A stretch of DNA of 64,000 nt from Heterodera schachtii (Eukaryota; Nematoda; Chromadorea; Rhabditida; Heteroderidae). This document shows positions 11,549 to 24,422 of this stretch, in pieces; within the stretch, counting starts at the first letter, position 1, and each line of letters begins with the position of its first letter. The position numbers and the translations under genes were made by a program. The notes below the pieces were generated by a model that ran no database searches, was not told the DNA's origin, and saw only the letters and a list, made by a program, of their open reading frames with translations. Where the stretch lies: NCBI GenBank assembly GCA_023374025.1, contig SIJG01000009.1, forward strand, positions 1,243,558 to 1,307,557, written 5' to 3'.

Positions 11549-12298
11549 TTGATCTTCTCATCAAAAATGGTGCCAATGTGAATCATGGCGATTCAACCGG
11601 CGACACTGCGTTAATGTGGGCATCGAGTGGGGTGGTTAAAGACATCGTCAAGCGATTGTTGAAGGCCGGGGCACGAGCTGACCAAGCGAACAAAAAGGGT
11701 AATTACGAACAAAAAGGGTAATTAATCAATGTTAGAATTTTTTAGTTTTTACTTTTTTTTGCGGAAATTCTTTCATGATGAAAAAGCCTGAAAATCACAT
11801 TTTCCACGAGCAATTTTCGAATTAGAGCGATTTTTTAGCAACTATTTTCAATTATTACTTTTATCAATTGCCAACTATTTTGGCTTGTGAAATTAAAAAA
11901 AAAACCATTTTTTCAACTATTTTTGCTTGTGAACAAAAAATGCAATAAATAAAATAAAAATGTACCTCTGAGAATCGATCTAAAAATTTTTCAAAAAATA
12001 CTCTTCTTTTTAGCACCTGAAAATCCTAGTCTTGGTAAAAATAATGTATTTCCCGGCGTCCATTTTTGAAATTCTCTCATTTTTTACTCCCCACAAATAA
12101 TAACGGACAATAATTAAAATAATTCGAGTCTGAGCTAAATTCAGCTTACGAACTTATGCATTTGAATTCTTTTCCATATAAAAAATTTTAAAAATATTTT
12201 TATCACTGATTTCAAATTAAGGGGTCACGGCAATTGATTTCGCTGCGCGAAATGGGCACGCCGAAGTTGTCAAAATTCTTCGTCTTGCTGCACTGTAA
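11549..12298 (+). CDS. Ankyrin-repeat protein, 3' exons (5' end unresolved)
   Basis: Two exons, 11549-11698 and 12232-12298, join in phase 1. The first encodes an ankyrin repeat (LLIKNGANVNHGDSTGDTAL, then MWASSGVVKDIVKRLLKAGA). The second starts another repeat (GVTAIDFAARNGHAEVVKIL) and stops at RLAAL. Ankyrin repeats mediate protein-protein binding; no other domain is visible. Upstream exons were not found within 1 kb, so this may be a truncated gene or pseudogene fragment as well as a gene with distant 5' exons. Confidence 0.65.
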
Positions 12299-12966
12299 TA
12301 CATATTTTAAAATCTTATAATTAATTTTGTCGCATATTTTCAGACACAACGAATTGTGACCGACGGATGAAAAACTTTGGAAAAGAAAATAATTTAAATT
12401 GTTTTTTTTCTTTGTTGTGTTTAGTTTTAAATTGTTAAACTTTACAATTTCTGTATTGCAAAATAACCAAATTTGGTTAAAATTTGATTCGTTTTAAAAT
12501 TTGGTTGATTTACCATGTTTTTCCGCCAATTCCCCTCCCACGAATTTTTTCTTTTAAAATTCAAAATTTAACGTTTGAATTTTGGGATAGTCCAAGATTT
12601 TCGTTTTTTTTATGTGATTTCGGAATCACAGCTTTCATACAAGCAAAAAAAGTAAGTTTGGTAAAATATTGACAATTTGTTCAAATAAATGATTTTTTGA
12701 ACTAAGGTAGGGATTTTTTTTTAGAAATTTCGTTCTCTCCGTCGGCCCTCTCGCATTGAAAATTATTATTTTTTTTAAATAAAAAAAATAATTCCTTAAA
12801 ATTTCAAAAAGACCGATTCTTTGGGTTGCATTTTTAGTTTTTATTTCATTTTTAAAATATTGTTCAGTAGATATACCTTATACAAGTATGAAAAATTTCC
12901 ATAGATTTTTCAATTAGCTAATAAATTGACTGGCTAAATAAAAACCTTTTTTAATATAAATACAAA

Positions 12967-13300
12967 TCAAAAATTGATGAAGAAAAACTCACAATTGTAC
13001 AAAAATTCAATGAAATGACAAATAAATTTAAACAAAAAAGAAAATATTCATCCGAAGAATGGCAACAAAATTACAGAGAAATTGTAAGAAAATTAGGATT
13101 AGCCATTTCGTAATTAAGAAATGGAAGAAACAATTTGGATTAATCAGTAAATGAATGACGGATAATGAAAAAAAATAGAAAATTAAAGTGTATTGGGAAA
13201 TAAAAGGGAAAATCCAAAAATGAGTGACAAACAATTGAAGAAAATTGGTAGAAATAACATTTTAAAATGGAAGAAATAATTTGAAGAATAAATTTTGGAG
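12967..13300 (+). pseudogene. Degenerate W-K-K-x-F-G helix-turn-helix-like locus
   Basis: Translation with one frameshift gives SSEEWQQNYREIVRKLGLAI then IKKWKKQFGLISK, followed by a weaker second unit (KQLKKIGRNNILKWKK). The pattern [I-x-x-K-L-G ... I-x-x-W-K-K-x-F-G] resembles the homeodomain-like HTH of transposase/Psq type. In-frame stops and shifts show decay. Related loci are at 29.6-30.0 kb and 44.1-45.4 kb. Confidence 0.45.
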
Positions 13301-16179
13301 GATTGAAGTGATGCATTTAAAAATTCGATAAATTTGCCTAAATTTTTTAAACTGAACAAACAAAGAATAATCTTTCGTTTAATTCAAGGTTTGGATTCGT
13401 TCTTGAATGGCAAGGACGTCCTGGAAATTAGGCCCTCTAACTTGAAAATTTGAAAATATCCTTGAATTCAAAATGTCCTTGAAAATGAGCATTCGAAAGA
13501 AAACATTCAAATTTTACGATTTTTTATAGTTTTATATTAAATTTTTATTAACTTATGGCATTGTTGGTGCAAAACCTATTACTAAATTGCACAAAAACTC
13601 AAAATTTTTTCATGGCGGCGCCTATCAGTACCGCAGGAAAAAATATTGGTAAAAATTCATTCCGGTGGAAAATATATACCAATTAGAAATAATTTATTCA
13701 TTTTTTCGGATATGATAAAGTTTTTAAATTTCCTTGGATTTAATAGAATTTTCCCCTTATGTCCTTGGAAACCAGTATACCCGTCCTTGGAAAGGGAGTT
13801 TGTCCGATCCGAACCGAACCCTGTTTAATTATTTAATTTACTCGTAAGTGATCTTTATTTCAAAATCTGTCAAAACCGTTGCTTTACTTCAAAGAAAAAG
13901 ATGGCTGAAAAAGTGACCTTATTATAAGTTTATTATTTAAAAAAAATTATGTTGAAATTTTAAACAACAAAAAATTGAATTGGATTCAAAATTTTATTTT
14001 TATTTAAAAAATAAAAATATTAAAAAGGATTTGTATCTCGTATTTATTTTTCTTATCGCAACATCTCTGTTTCAGTCTACGTCAGTCGGGCCCTCACTTT
14101 GGGGCCCCAAATAAAATTTTTCATATTTCCAGAAAATGTTGAAAATAAATGAACAAATTTCCACAAAGAATATCAATATTAAAAAAAAATTTATCAAGGA
14201 TTCATCAGGTAATTTGTATCGGCACCGCCTGAGGCTTCCTATCATTTGGTCACTGATCGTTTCGTCACTGTTCAGTTCATCACTGAGAAAAAATTTTTTT
14301 AAATTTGTTTGGCAGATTGTCACTGACAAAATAAGCTTTACTTTATTTTAATAAACAAAATCTGTCATATGTATAAGGTTCAAAAAGAATTGAAATAGCA
14401 CAAAAATTGCAATTATTGAAGCAAAATTTTTTAAAGTTACACATCTCTTCTTCAAAATTGTTTTTACCCAAAATCCATCATAAGGCCATCCGAAATAATT
14501 ATTACTGTTATTTTCTTGCAAAGTTTGTGATAAAAATCGCTTAAACTCCGAGAAAACATTTATTAAAAAAGCAGCGCCGCGAAGAGACGATGTGCGGAGT
14601 AGTGCTTGCTCGAGAGTGTCGACTATTGAAAAGTCTCGGTTTTTTCGGTCTTGGGAACTTTCTTTCTCAAGCAGCACTAGTGCGGGGGCCTCGCAAAAGT
14701 TTCACAAAAGGACGTCGAAATATCAGCCCTGACTCCCCGCCCCCTCCACTCTCGGCCAATCGTAAGTCGTACGGGGACCCTGCTGGCCGACCAAAATCAG
14801 CATTTGGCCAAAAATCTGACCCCTTGAAATCATCAAAATGCTGAGAAATCAGCAGAGTTAGGATCCCTCTGATCATAATGAATTATGGCCAAAAAAACAA
14901 ATTTTAGAAATAAGCACATTTAAAGTTTATTAAAATGAGAAGCTAAATTAATCTCTTTTATTTAAGAGAAGATCCCTTTCAAATCTCACAATCAAGGCAA
15001 TTTAAAACTTTTATCAAATTTGTTTCTTTCTTTTGCTAGAACTTTTTTTTTATTAAAGAATTTGTTGTTTTTAAGGCAATGTGCCAAACTTTTTTTAAAA
15101 ATTTTGCTCTGTGACGAAATGATCAGTGAAAAAAAATTGTAAATGTACCCCTAAAAATCGTTTTTTTTTTAAAAAAGAGATACCAAAAATTAATTTTTAA
15201 ATATACAAAAATGTGATTATAATCCTATTTAAATCATTTATTTTGTCCATTTTTGTACATACCTACCTATTTTTGCCAGCCCTATTGATTAAAAATCAGT
15301 TAAGAATAGATTGTACGGGACCGGGAATTTTGAGATAAACTGGGACCGGGATTTTTCGGGTTGAAAAACCGGGACTTTTTGGCTGGGAAAACCGGGACTC
15401 TTCCCGGTCCCAGTCAAAACCGGGACTTAGGTACTCAGTTGTACGTTTTTTACAGTACCTGGTCCGGTCCCGTACAACTCCTAGTTAAGAATGAACCATT
15501 TTTAATTTACCGATGGCTTAAATTGAATAAAACCCAAAATTTTAAAATGTATTTTAAATAATGAAGTTGAATTTTGAACTTGTAGTTTATATCTAAAAAA
15601 TTGAAAAATCCAGGCCATGATAAGCTTGAATTTGCCTAGACCTGGGTTTTCCTGTATTCAGGCGCCGCCGATAGAAAATTGGGCAAATTTCTTACATGTT
15701 TATTAACAGATTTTATATCAAAAAAGTCTATTTTCAGGTTTTGGGGGGTCAAATTTTCGAAAAATTTACTTGAATTTGAGTTATAGGCGGTATCAATAGC
15801 TTTTCTTGACAAAAAATCACAATGAACGAAATACAGAGTGATAAATAAGTTTTGCCCACCTAAAAATATTAAAGAAATTTCGAAGTGACCCCACTTTGCT
15901 TTGATGCAGAGGCGGGGACGTGCCGAAAAACTTTCGCAGATGGCACATAACTCTGTGACGGGCACTTTGTCTCTTTTGATGAGATTTATGCATTATTTAA
16001 GAAGGAACTTACAGTAAAAAGACAAAATTAAATTTAAATAAATTAGATTTTTATACTATTTTTTATTGCAACGAATTTTAATTAATTAAAAATTCCGATA
16101 AAAAAGATTATAACATTGTAAATAGAAAATGAAAACAAAATGAAAGAATTGAGAACAAAGTTCGATTTGATTAGGCCGA
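13301..16179. other. Non-coding repeat-rich region
   Basis: Mostly AT-rich. 14580-14880 is GC-richer but no frame or structured RNA is recognised. Copies of the GGCGCC repeat family begin near 13615 and 15661. A MULE-like MITE (15308-15482) is annotated separately. Confidence 0.4.
15308..15482. mobile_element. 175-bp MITE with 10-bp target duplication
   Basis: The ends carry the inverted repeat TTGTACGGGACCGG (left near 15311, complement near 15463-15478). The element is flanked by a perfect 10-bp direct repeat AGTTAAGAAT at 15298-15307 and 15483-15492. A 9-10 bp duplication suggests a Mutator-like family. The interior repeats CCGGGA words. Confidence 0.7.
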
Positions 16180-17480
16180 TCATTTCCTTAAGTATTCTCT
16201 GTTCAGTGCCCTTCCGATTACCATCCGCCGTATTTCCGAAGTGCCGGCCCCAATTTCGTATAATTTTGCGTCTCTGAGCAGCCGTCCGACGGCGTTTTCG
16301 TTGATGTATCCGTTCCCTCCCAACACCTTTCATTGTCAATTATTCACGAACAATTGCCAATCCGTCTTCTTCTTCTTCTTCTTCCCACCAAATTCACCTG
16401 AATGGCGTCCAATGCCATTTTCGTTGCGTTTTCAGCCAAAAAAAGAATTGCCGCTACCGAACTTTTGTTTGAAACGTTTTTTTTTTGTGCCATCATTGTG
16501 TCCAATTCACTTTTGCCTTTAAACATTCAGCCGAAACAGCGTTCCGTGCTACTGCGTACAAATACGCCCGGGAGGCGCATAAACGCGTGTACATATCGGC
16601 CAATTTGCCTTGCATAAGCTGAGCGGGCGGCGATGGAATGGAAAAGTCGAAATGCGGAACAGAAGTCGAAACGGTACCTGAAAATTGCCGATCGGTTTGC
16701 CGAAGGCAATGCGCGAATGTGCGTACTCGAAAGCGATGTCGCAAGCGGATTGCATCAATCTGAAGAGGGAGGGAGGGAGGGGAACAAATAATGAATGAAT
16801 ATAAAACCAAAGCCGAGACTCCCGAAGGCGGGGGGGGGGGGGGGAGAGAAAAAAAGAATGGGAAAATGAGGGCTTTTTCCATGGACAAAAGAAGGCACAA
16901 ATTTTTGGACACCCGAGGGGTGCCGCCGCAAAAACAAATCGCTCCGAATCGAGACCGGACATCAGAATGTACACGCCGCAGTCTTCCTCGCCAAGCACAT
17001 TCTCCGCTGAATGCCAAAACGGATGTTTGTCTTCTCTCGTCTCAAACAAAACTCACCGGGCACTTGGCAATTTTCGAAGACCAATTCGCCGGTGTTGGAG
17101 CCGCGCATGCCCAATTTGTCCAACTTCTGAGCCGGCCAAAAGCCCGTAAATTCCTTTTTTATTGAACATTGGCACTAGCAAATGCCTTGGTCAAATATTT
17201 TGCTTTTTGCGCGTGCGTTCCATGCCGTCGGATTTGGTCGATGCAAACGTTGGAATGGACGCCGTAACTGAGGACAATGGCACCGCTAGCACGTGACAAT
17301 TCCTGTACAGAAATTTATAGGTTCAAAATTTGTTCTAAGACGGAACATTGGGAAATGTCAAAAACTGTGCTTACACATCATCACAATCACCTGACGCTGC
17401 TCCTCATCCAAACCGAACATTTGGTCATCGATGGGATAATAAGTGGAAAAGGCGGCACGGAGGGACAACAGACGCGGCAT
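16180..17480 (-). pseudogene. Isovaleryl-CoA dehydrogenase-like gene, internally deleted
   Basis: Minus-strand exons match mitochondrial isovaleryl-CoA dehydrogenase, the FAD enzyme of leucine breakdown. From the start: MPRLLSLRAAFSTYYPIDDQ and [134 protein letters not shown] and [14 protein letters not shown] to the stop at 16180. Two blocks present in intact homologues are absent: roughly 65 residues between EEQRQ and ELSRAS, and roughly 80 residues (the middle beta domain with the A-M-S-E-P-N-x-G-S-D region) before AQKLDKLG, where only a stop and about 30 nt remain. The exon ending ECLKAK does not join the next exon in frame. The first loss is in-frame by splicing, so whole exons seem missing. 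Pseudogene, or a local assembly collapse. Confidence 0.75.
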
Positions 17481-19860
17481 TTTGGGGGGCGGAAAGAGGG
17501 AAAAGCGGAGGGAGGGGAAGGGAGGGAAGCGGAGGAAAAGCATAGAAAGGGCAAAGGCATCGAAAAGGAACAGCCGATGTTTGATTATATACAGAGAAAC
17601 TAATGAATATGACCATTTGGAAGGACTTTTGCACTTCTTATCACTAGGGAACGGATTTATATGGACAAAAAATCGCAAAATAAGGACAAAAATTTCTAAA
17701 AAATTGGTTTGGATTAAAAAATAATAAAAAATTTTTGTCAAGAAAAATTTTTTTAAACCTGAGTTATAGCATTCCTAATTGAGACCTCCTATTTATTATT
17801 TAACTGAAAAATTATGAACTTAGAAATAAACAAAAATTAGTAATTTTTTGGAAAATCATTTTCACGCGAACCTTGCTCATGAAAATTTTTTGTATAATTT
17901 TTAGTATTTTTCCAGGTTTTTTCGATTTTAAGGGCTTATTTTCAAGGAATTTCCTAAAATTCTCCATCTTTAGGGTTTTGCTTTTCGATTTTTGTGAAAA
18001 TGCCGAATATGGAAATAAAAGGCATCCTAGAAGTTTCAAACCAAGCTAAAATATTATTTATATGACTTTTAGGACGAAATAAATGTTAAACAAATTCATA
18101 TAAACCCGGTACCCTTATTATCACTAAACTTTGCACTTTTTATCATTTTTTTTCGCATTTTATTTGTTTTCAATTTTCGCATTTTGCAGTTTATCTTTTT
18201 CGTTCGTAAACAGAAAGTGCTTTTTCAAATTTTTATACGAATCTGCCTATCGGCACCACCGGCCCCCAAAAAACTCAATTTTTCTTAAAAAATTGGCTTA
18301 AAAGCGTAAAACCTAATCAGTTTTTGGATAAAATCAGTTAAAAATATTGCATTAAAAATACAAATTTTTTCCCGCCGGCGACGCCCAAAGGCACCGCCGG
18401 ACCCTCCTTTGTTCCCCAAAAGTAAAATTTGAATTTTGGGGTCTAAATCTGAAATTTAGTGTTCTTTATCCTGAATTTCAAAAAAAAAAAAATCTTGATC
18501 ACCCTGAGGGGTATATGTAAAACCAATAATATTTCCTAAAAGGCCACGGGAACGGTTTACCTCAGTTGGGCGCCAGCATGTTTTTCCATTTTTTCTTTGT
18601 CATCCAAATCCAACATTGTTGGTATCATTCGAAAGCTTAACATGTTTAGAAGCTAAAAATATGCAAATAAATACGGGGATAAATGGGATTCCCGAGGCTC
18701 AATTAAAAACGAAGAAAAATATTATTTGCTTAAAAGTGGAAGCCCTTTTTTGTTAAATTCGCACAAATTTATAAAACCTAAAGATTTAAATTGGGAACGA
18801 AATTAGAAAATTTTTCAAAATTCGATCTCGAGAAATTTGAAATGGCAAAATTTTGTATTTAGGTTGGGTTACATAAAATATAAATATTTTTAAAAAAATA
18901 TTAAATATTTTTTGGTTTTAAAATATTAAAATTTAATTATTTAAATAATTTTTCGGGACTGAAAAAGTCATTTCCTCCAAATCCCGCACATCCATTCTTT
19001 TGTCACATCGGCTCACTACGGAAAATTTAAATACGAGAGTCGTCCTTTTTTGCCTTTGATCTCAGTCGCCCTAATTTCAATAAATATTCATTCAAAATGG
19101 CAAAATATGAAAAAATTTAAATAAAAATTAGCAGTTTTTGAACAAAAAATTTTAGAAAAAAGTGTCCTAATTTTTCAGATTTTTTATGAATTGAAGGGTA
19201 CCTATCTGAAAAATCAAAATTTCTTAAATTTTCAGATTGTCCTAAATTTTGAGGTCTCCGGTAAAAGTATAAAAAGGCGATATGTTGTAACAATTTTTCA
19301 CCGGCGGCGCCTATCGGCACCACCGGCCCCCAAAAACTCTAAACGGGATTCCCGCGGCTCTATTAAAAACGGAGAAAAATATTACATAAAAGTGGAAGCA
19401 TTTTTGTTAAATTCGCCAAAATTTATAAAACCTAAAGATTAAATTGGGATTGAAATTAGAAAAATTTTAAAATTCGATTTCGAGAAATTTGAAATGACAA
19501 AATTTTCTATTAAAAAAAAGATTTGAATGAATTCTCATTGAGAAAGGATAAACTTGCTTTTTACAAAATTATTAATATTAAAGACTTAAAAATAAAATAA
19601 AAATGTAATTAAATTAATTTCTTTGGTCAAACCAAAAAGGAATTTCCTCTGCGCAAAAATTATTTGGTGGGCAATTTTAACAATTTCAGACAAAATCTCT
19701 TTAAATGTCGGGACTACTGTTAAAAAGATTAATTTATGCACTTTAGAAAAGAATTTTGTGAATTTGTTGCCATATTTTGCTTTTTAAATGTGTGCCCATT
19801 TCGGCAATGTTTCGTGTTTTTTTCATTTCTTTCCCTTTCTCTTTCTTCGTCGTTATTTGG
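17481..19860. other. Intergenic region with duplicated segment
   Basis: No gene supported. A segment at about 18687-18858 is repeated in direct orientation at about 19345-19507 (GGGATTCCCGAGGCTC against GGGATTCCCGCGGCTC, then GTGGAAGC and CCTAAAGATT in both). GGCACCACCGGCCCCCAAAA occurs at about 18253 and 19316. Confidence 0.5.
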
Positions 19861-21185
19861 TCAGATCAGTGACACGTGCTCATCGCAGATCGAATAAATG
19901 CGATGGCCGGGAAAAGGCAGCGAATAACGCGAGAATTGCGGGGAAAAGCCGACGTTCGACCGGCCCATTTTGGACGAGTTGGCGGAAGAGCCGGACGGAC
20001 TCCATGTTGGTGGACGGAATTTTGTAGATGAACGAGTCAAACTTGGCGGAAGGGTCGGGGCCCGCAAATTGGAGCAGAACGGCACGGAGAAGAGCCGAGG
20101 CGACGGACTGAAGCAAAAACGGACGGAGCATAAAGCGGGGGCAAAGACCGACTGACCGAACTGTTGGCATAGAACAGGCTGATGCCGAGCCGATCGCCAA
20201 GCAAATGCCGAGCCTGGCACAAGCCTACCACGTCGCCCGTCTCCCTGCACACGGCAACCTAAAATCATTAAAATGGCACCGGATGCCAAAAATAACCGCC
20301 GCTGACCATTGCGGCACTTTGGGGAAGGCGAAGTGCCTCCCGCAAATACGCCGATCTGTCGATGCCCACCGTCTGCTGGCGGTCAAAAAGCAAAAGTTTG
20401 TCGAACGAAGCTTCACGCCAGTGCTTCAGCTCCACGCTTGAGTCGTGGTCCAATCGTTCGGGTCACACGTCGGCACATTTCGCACCGAATGACCACAGTC
20501 GCCAGTCCAAATAGTGATGGAATGCGTATTCTTCTTCGTATTTGTGCCACATTTCGGGAACTTGAAAGGAAATAACATAAAAGCAACCGATTGGCCACCA
20601 ATCGATAAAGCAACAGTTGCTCATTAATCGATCAATGAATCGACTAAGTAACCGATTGGCCATCATTCTATCGATCGACAGACCAATCAATAGGCAAAAG
20701 CATGCCCAAACTGCCGTATGTTTTCTGACCTGCATAACCAAATACGGGTCTGTCCCCTGCAAATTCGAACGCTCTGCGGGCGAGCGAGACGGGCGAGTTG
20801 GTGCCCATGATAAAGGTCCTTCACGTAGAACATGCTCCAATGTGCCACCTGCGGGTACAATGCCATGCTAATGCAGCCCAGGCACTCTGTTTTGGTCGAG
20901 GACGAAGAACATGCTGAAGTTGGGCCCAAATGCCTTCTTCCACATGTCGTAGTCGTGGGCGGAATTATCCCAGCCAAATTTGTCGACAATCTGTAAATTT
21001 GAGGGACAATTTGTCACAGGCGGACAATTAATAATTAATTAATGTCCAATAGTGTGAAATACCTCTTGGACAATGCTCAGGAAAATTGGGTTTTCGGCAC
21101 AGTTGCGCTCAATTCGAAGTCCCGCTTTTTTCCATTTGGGCATCGGTCGCTGTGCCATCGCCGCGTCCTCGTCGAATTCGTCCAT
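19861..21185 (-). pseudogene. GNAT N-acetyltransferase (nematode DUF1248 / YitH-type), disrupted
   Basis: Exon 1 (21063-21185) encodes MDEFDEDAAMAQRPMPKWKK; exon 2 (20730-20990) encodes IVDKFGWDNSAHDYDMWKKA then FGPNFSMFFVLDQ and ECLGCISMALYP. The C-terminal part has the second acetyltransferase-like domain: LLLFDRQQTVGIDRSAYLRE, VCRETGDVVGLCQARHL, SVASALLRAVLLQFAG, HRIYSICDEHVSLI. The order matches nematode proteins with a GNAT domain followed by a YitH/GNAT_18 domain. Two short introns in the last third splice cleanly (after AAM and after ANSS). Exon 2 needs two 1-nt shifts, exon 3 has an in-frame TGA after AKCADV, and a further shift precedes the last 30 residues. So it is probably a pseudogene, or the assembly has several indel errors. 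Confidence 0.65.
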
Positions 21186-22707
21186 CGTTTTGAGCGGAAA
21201 GGGCGGCGGAGAGTTCGTCGCTTTTTGCGTTGTCTCAGCGAAGTTGGCACAGTGGCGGAGAGGCAAAAAAGCTTCACAGAAAGGAAAAAGTGAGGAGGAG
21301 AGAGGCAAAATGCCAAAAAATGTTTAATTGCATATTAGAGCATTAATTAGTGAATGGTGAATAATAACCGGAAATCAGAAGTGGAGAGAATTTGTTGACC
21401 AAATGTTGCTGAAATGCCATTGCTAATATCGAAAATGCAAATGCAACCAAAATTTGTCCAATTTGATCAGAAATTATTGGGAAGGATGAGGAATTATTTA
21501 TTGGCTTACAATTCGCCACATTTTAAATAGGCAATTAATTAGTGGGGTGAGCAAAAAAGAGCAAATGAACTTTCGATAAGCGAAGCAATGGAAGAAAAAT
21601 GGTGGAAAAAAGTTGCACTTTCGTCCAAAAAATAAAACAAAAAACGGATAAATGGCCAATGGAACGAACGAAACATTTAATTGACAGAGAGTGAATTATC
21701 GTAATTATTTTTATCATTTATATTTAATTATTTGGAAATTAATGAAAGGGCAACCGAAGCGAAAACGAAAGGCGAAGCGTAAAGGAGGAGATAAAAAGTG
21801 AAATGCGAAAATGGAAATGGAAAAGGCAATTTGGAGAGGGAAGGTCGGATTCGAACTCCCGGCATTTTCAAGAACGGAATCGGTTTTTGAAAATGCAATA
21901 CGCGTAAACCGAACCGACTCACTTGCCTTCCACCGTACCCAAAGTGTCATCCGTTTCAGATCACTTTGAGAAACAGTCTGATCATCTGATCACTTTGGCG
22001 AAATTACCTTTTGAAGAGCGTCAAAATTTGTTAAAAAAACTTTCTGTTGCGCCTAAGGCACCATCATTTTTTGGGTCCCTGGTTCAAATCTTCTGCATCA
22101 AAACTCTTTTAAAATCCATTATTTTAGAAGAATTTAATAAAATTCTAATTCAAAAAATTTGTCAAAAAATTCAACTAATTTATTCAACTTTTAGCCTATT
22201 TAAAATCATTATAATTGTAAATACTTATATAAGTTTTTGATGAAAAAATTTAATTTGAATTTTTTTGAAAATTTTGATTTTTGAGCCCGGACCGAGTACG
22301 ACTTTTATAGACCAAAATACTCGGGCATTTTAATAATAATTATTATTATTTTTTGCCTATTGGCTTAATTACGAAAAAAGCAGCAAACGTCAAATAAAGC
22401 TGAAATGAAAAATAATTACCTATGATTATTTAATGAAAAGACAGTTTTTTTTTTGATTGGTTAACGTAAAATGAAATTCAAAAAAGCAAAAGCCACCATT
22501 TTCCAAACAATGAAAGCGGCGAAAGCGATGGCTAATCCGCCATTTAAGCAGAACAAAAATATAATAACCCGACAAGCCAAAAGCGCACTTTTGTCTTTCC
22601 ATTTTCAATTTTTATGCCGAGAAATTTGCCGAAGAAAATCATTTCAAATTTATCAAAATTTTTCGAGACTTAAGGTGAAGGGTGGCAGACTTTAAAATCA
22701 AAAATCA
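21186..22707. other. Intergenic, with a tRNA-like remnant
   Basis: No protein gene supported. On the minus strand at about 21837-21930 there are tRNA-like parts: GGAAGG/CCTTCC ends, a B-box-like GTTCGAATCC, and a hairpin GCATTTTCAA/TTGAAAATGC that could enclose a CAA anticodon plus intron. The T stem does not pair, so I treat it as a decayed tRNA at best. Confidence 0.3.
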
Positions 22708-24422
22708 ATGGAACTGTTCGTCTTACGTCACGCGGAGTACGAAAGGCTTTACAATTGCACGGGGTTGGACATCGACGCAATTCCATTGGAGAAAAGGCAA
22801 TTTGTGCCCGAGTCAATCGTCCGTTGCGTATTATGCGCCATTTATTATGTAAAATTGATTTAAAAAATAAACAACTGTATTTATTGTGTATTCCCTGGGC
22901 TGGGTCAATCTCCCGGGACTAATTAGTGGGAGAGCAAATAGTAATTAGGTCCTAATTCGTGATCATTAGGTCCTTTATTTGCCCTGCATATACTCCATTT
23001 GGATTCATATGCGCGATAATTCCTGCTACAAAGTGCTCTTTTACATCGCTTCCACCGATTTGGCCATTCTGTGGATCCTCGGCTTTTTCAGCGGATGGCT
23101 CAATTTGCAAGGGGCCGTTTTCTGCTCCTTTCCAACTTTGAATTATTTTGTTGGCATTGGAGTGACTGGTGAACAATTCTTAATGTTTTTTTGGTAGAAT
23201 ATTTTAAATTTAGCCCTTTGGATGGCTGAAAGCACTGCCGATTTGGTAAATTCAATTTGAAAATGCTTTTGGCAAAATGTTCGTCAGGTGTTGGCGTTCA
23301 ACCGCTGTCTCGAGATCGGCTCGCCCTCTCTGTCCCACCTTTTGTTCTCCGGCCGTCGCGTGTCCCTTTGGCTCTTCGGCTGCTCTCTCTACGCCCTCTA
23401 TTGGGCGCTTTTCCTTACGCCCGCCACTTACAGTAGTCTCTACTTCAATTGGTTCTTTTATCCTTTTGTCGGCTACCGTAACGATGATCAGACCGAAGTG
23501 AGTGATCGGTGATCATTCACCCAAAATCCATTGCCGTTGTTTCATTTTTTCCATCATTTTCTTTCCCTGCCATTATTAATTCAGTACGAGCCGCGGATGC
23601 ATGTTGTCCACAACATCGCTGTGGCCATTATGAGCCCCAGCATTTATTTGATCTTTGCCGCCAAACTCTTCGTCGATGTTCGGGCGAGTCGCAGACGCTT
23701 TGGCTCTGTCATCTCCGAACTGAACGCCATGCAAAAACGGGTCCGATTTAAACACGGCTCTCAGAGTTTCAGTTTAGGCCCCCCAATTTTTGTTTTTAAT
23801 CTTTATAAAAATACACTTTTATGTTTTCAATTTGCTGATCACGAATCCGTCACTAATTTTGACCCATCTCGAACTCCGAACCTTAATTTGAAGAAAAAGG
23901 GATGTTGGATTCGTGATTTCAGCAACAACCTGTAAAGCTGTAAATTGGTATTATATAGAAATTTAAACATTGTGATGCCTAAACTGTATATAGTCCAATT
24001 AGCTTTAATTGACCCCTTGCTTAATTAAGACTTTTTACCAAGTTTTTTTGGTCTCTCTGATCAACACTTTGACTGCCACCATTTGTCTGTACATGCAATT
24101 CTACGGGGCCTATCAGTGGCTGATCACTTTGGCCAATTTTGCTTGGTAAATTGTGCACTTAGTCAATTTAAACAATCAACAACCATTAACCCTTTCAGGT
24201 TGCATGTGCATGGTTTGTTTTGTTTTTACAGTACTTTTGCTACCGTATTTTTGCCAAGGACTTCCGCCCCTCATTTTCTTGGCGTTGAACAGAACCATGC
24301 GCCAAGACTGTCGCATGCTGTACATAAAAATTTTCAAGCGCAACCGTATCAGTCACATCAATGGAATTTCGGTCGTTCGACGTGACACAAATTTGGCGGC
24401 TTCTGCTTTGACCCGACATTAA
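22708..24422 (+). CDS. Srt-family serpentine chemoreceptor (copy 1)
   Basis: Seven-transmembrane GPCR of the nematode Srt type. Likely exons 22708-22848, 22970-23168, 23214-23245, 23288-23497, 23585-23740, 24043-24145, then a last exon ending at 24422. The N-terminus MELFVLRHAEYERLYNCTGL matches the Srt start (EYxxLYNCTGxD). Later parts: YSIWIHMRDNSCYKVLFYIA, ILWILGFFSGWLNLQGAVFC, VLAFNRCLEI, SLYALYWALFLTP, and the conserved end GLPPLIFLALNRTMR. Borders of the last two introns do not keep frame as I place them, and the inverted copy shows the same difficulty. A small missed exon, or unusual splice sites, is therefore likelier than random damage. Srt receptors are expected in chemosensory neurons. 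Tail-to-tail with copy 2, 680 bp apart. Confidence 0.75.

Noticed and set aside
16791..17165. Plus-strand ORFs across 16-21 kb
   Set aside because: Shadows of the minus-strand dehydrogenase and acetyltransferase exons.
21837..21930. tRNA-Leu(CAA) with intron
   Set aside because: Acceptor ends and anticodon hairpin look suggestive, but the T stem does not pair and no variable arm fits; at best a pseudo-tRNA.
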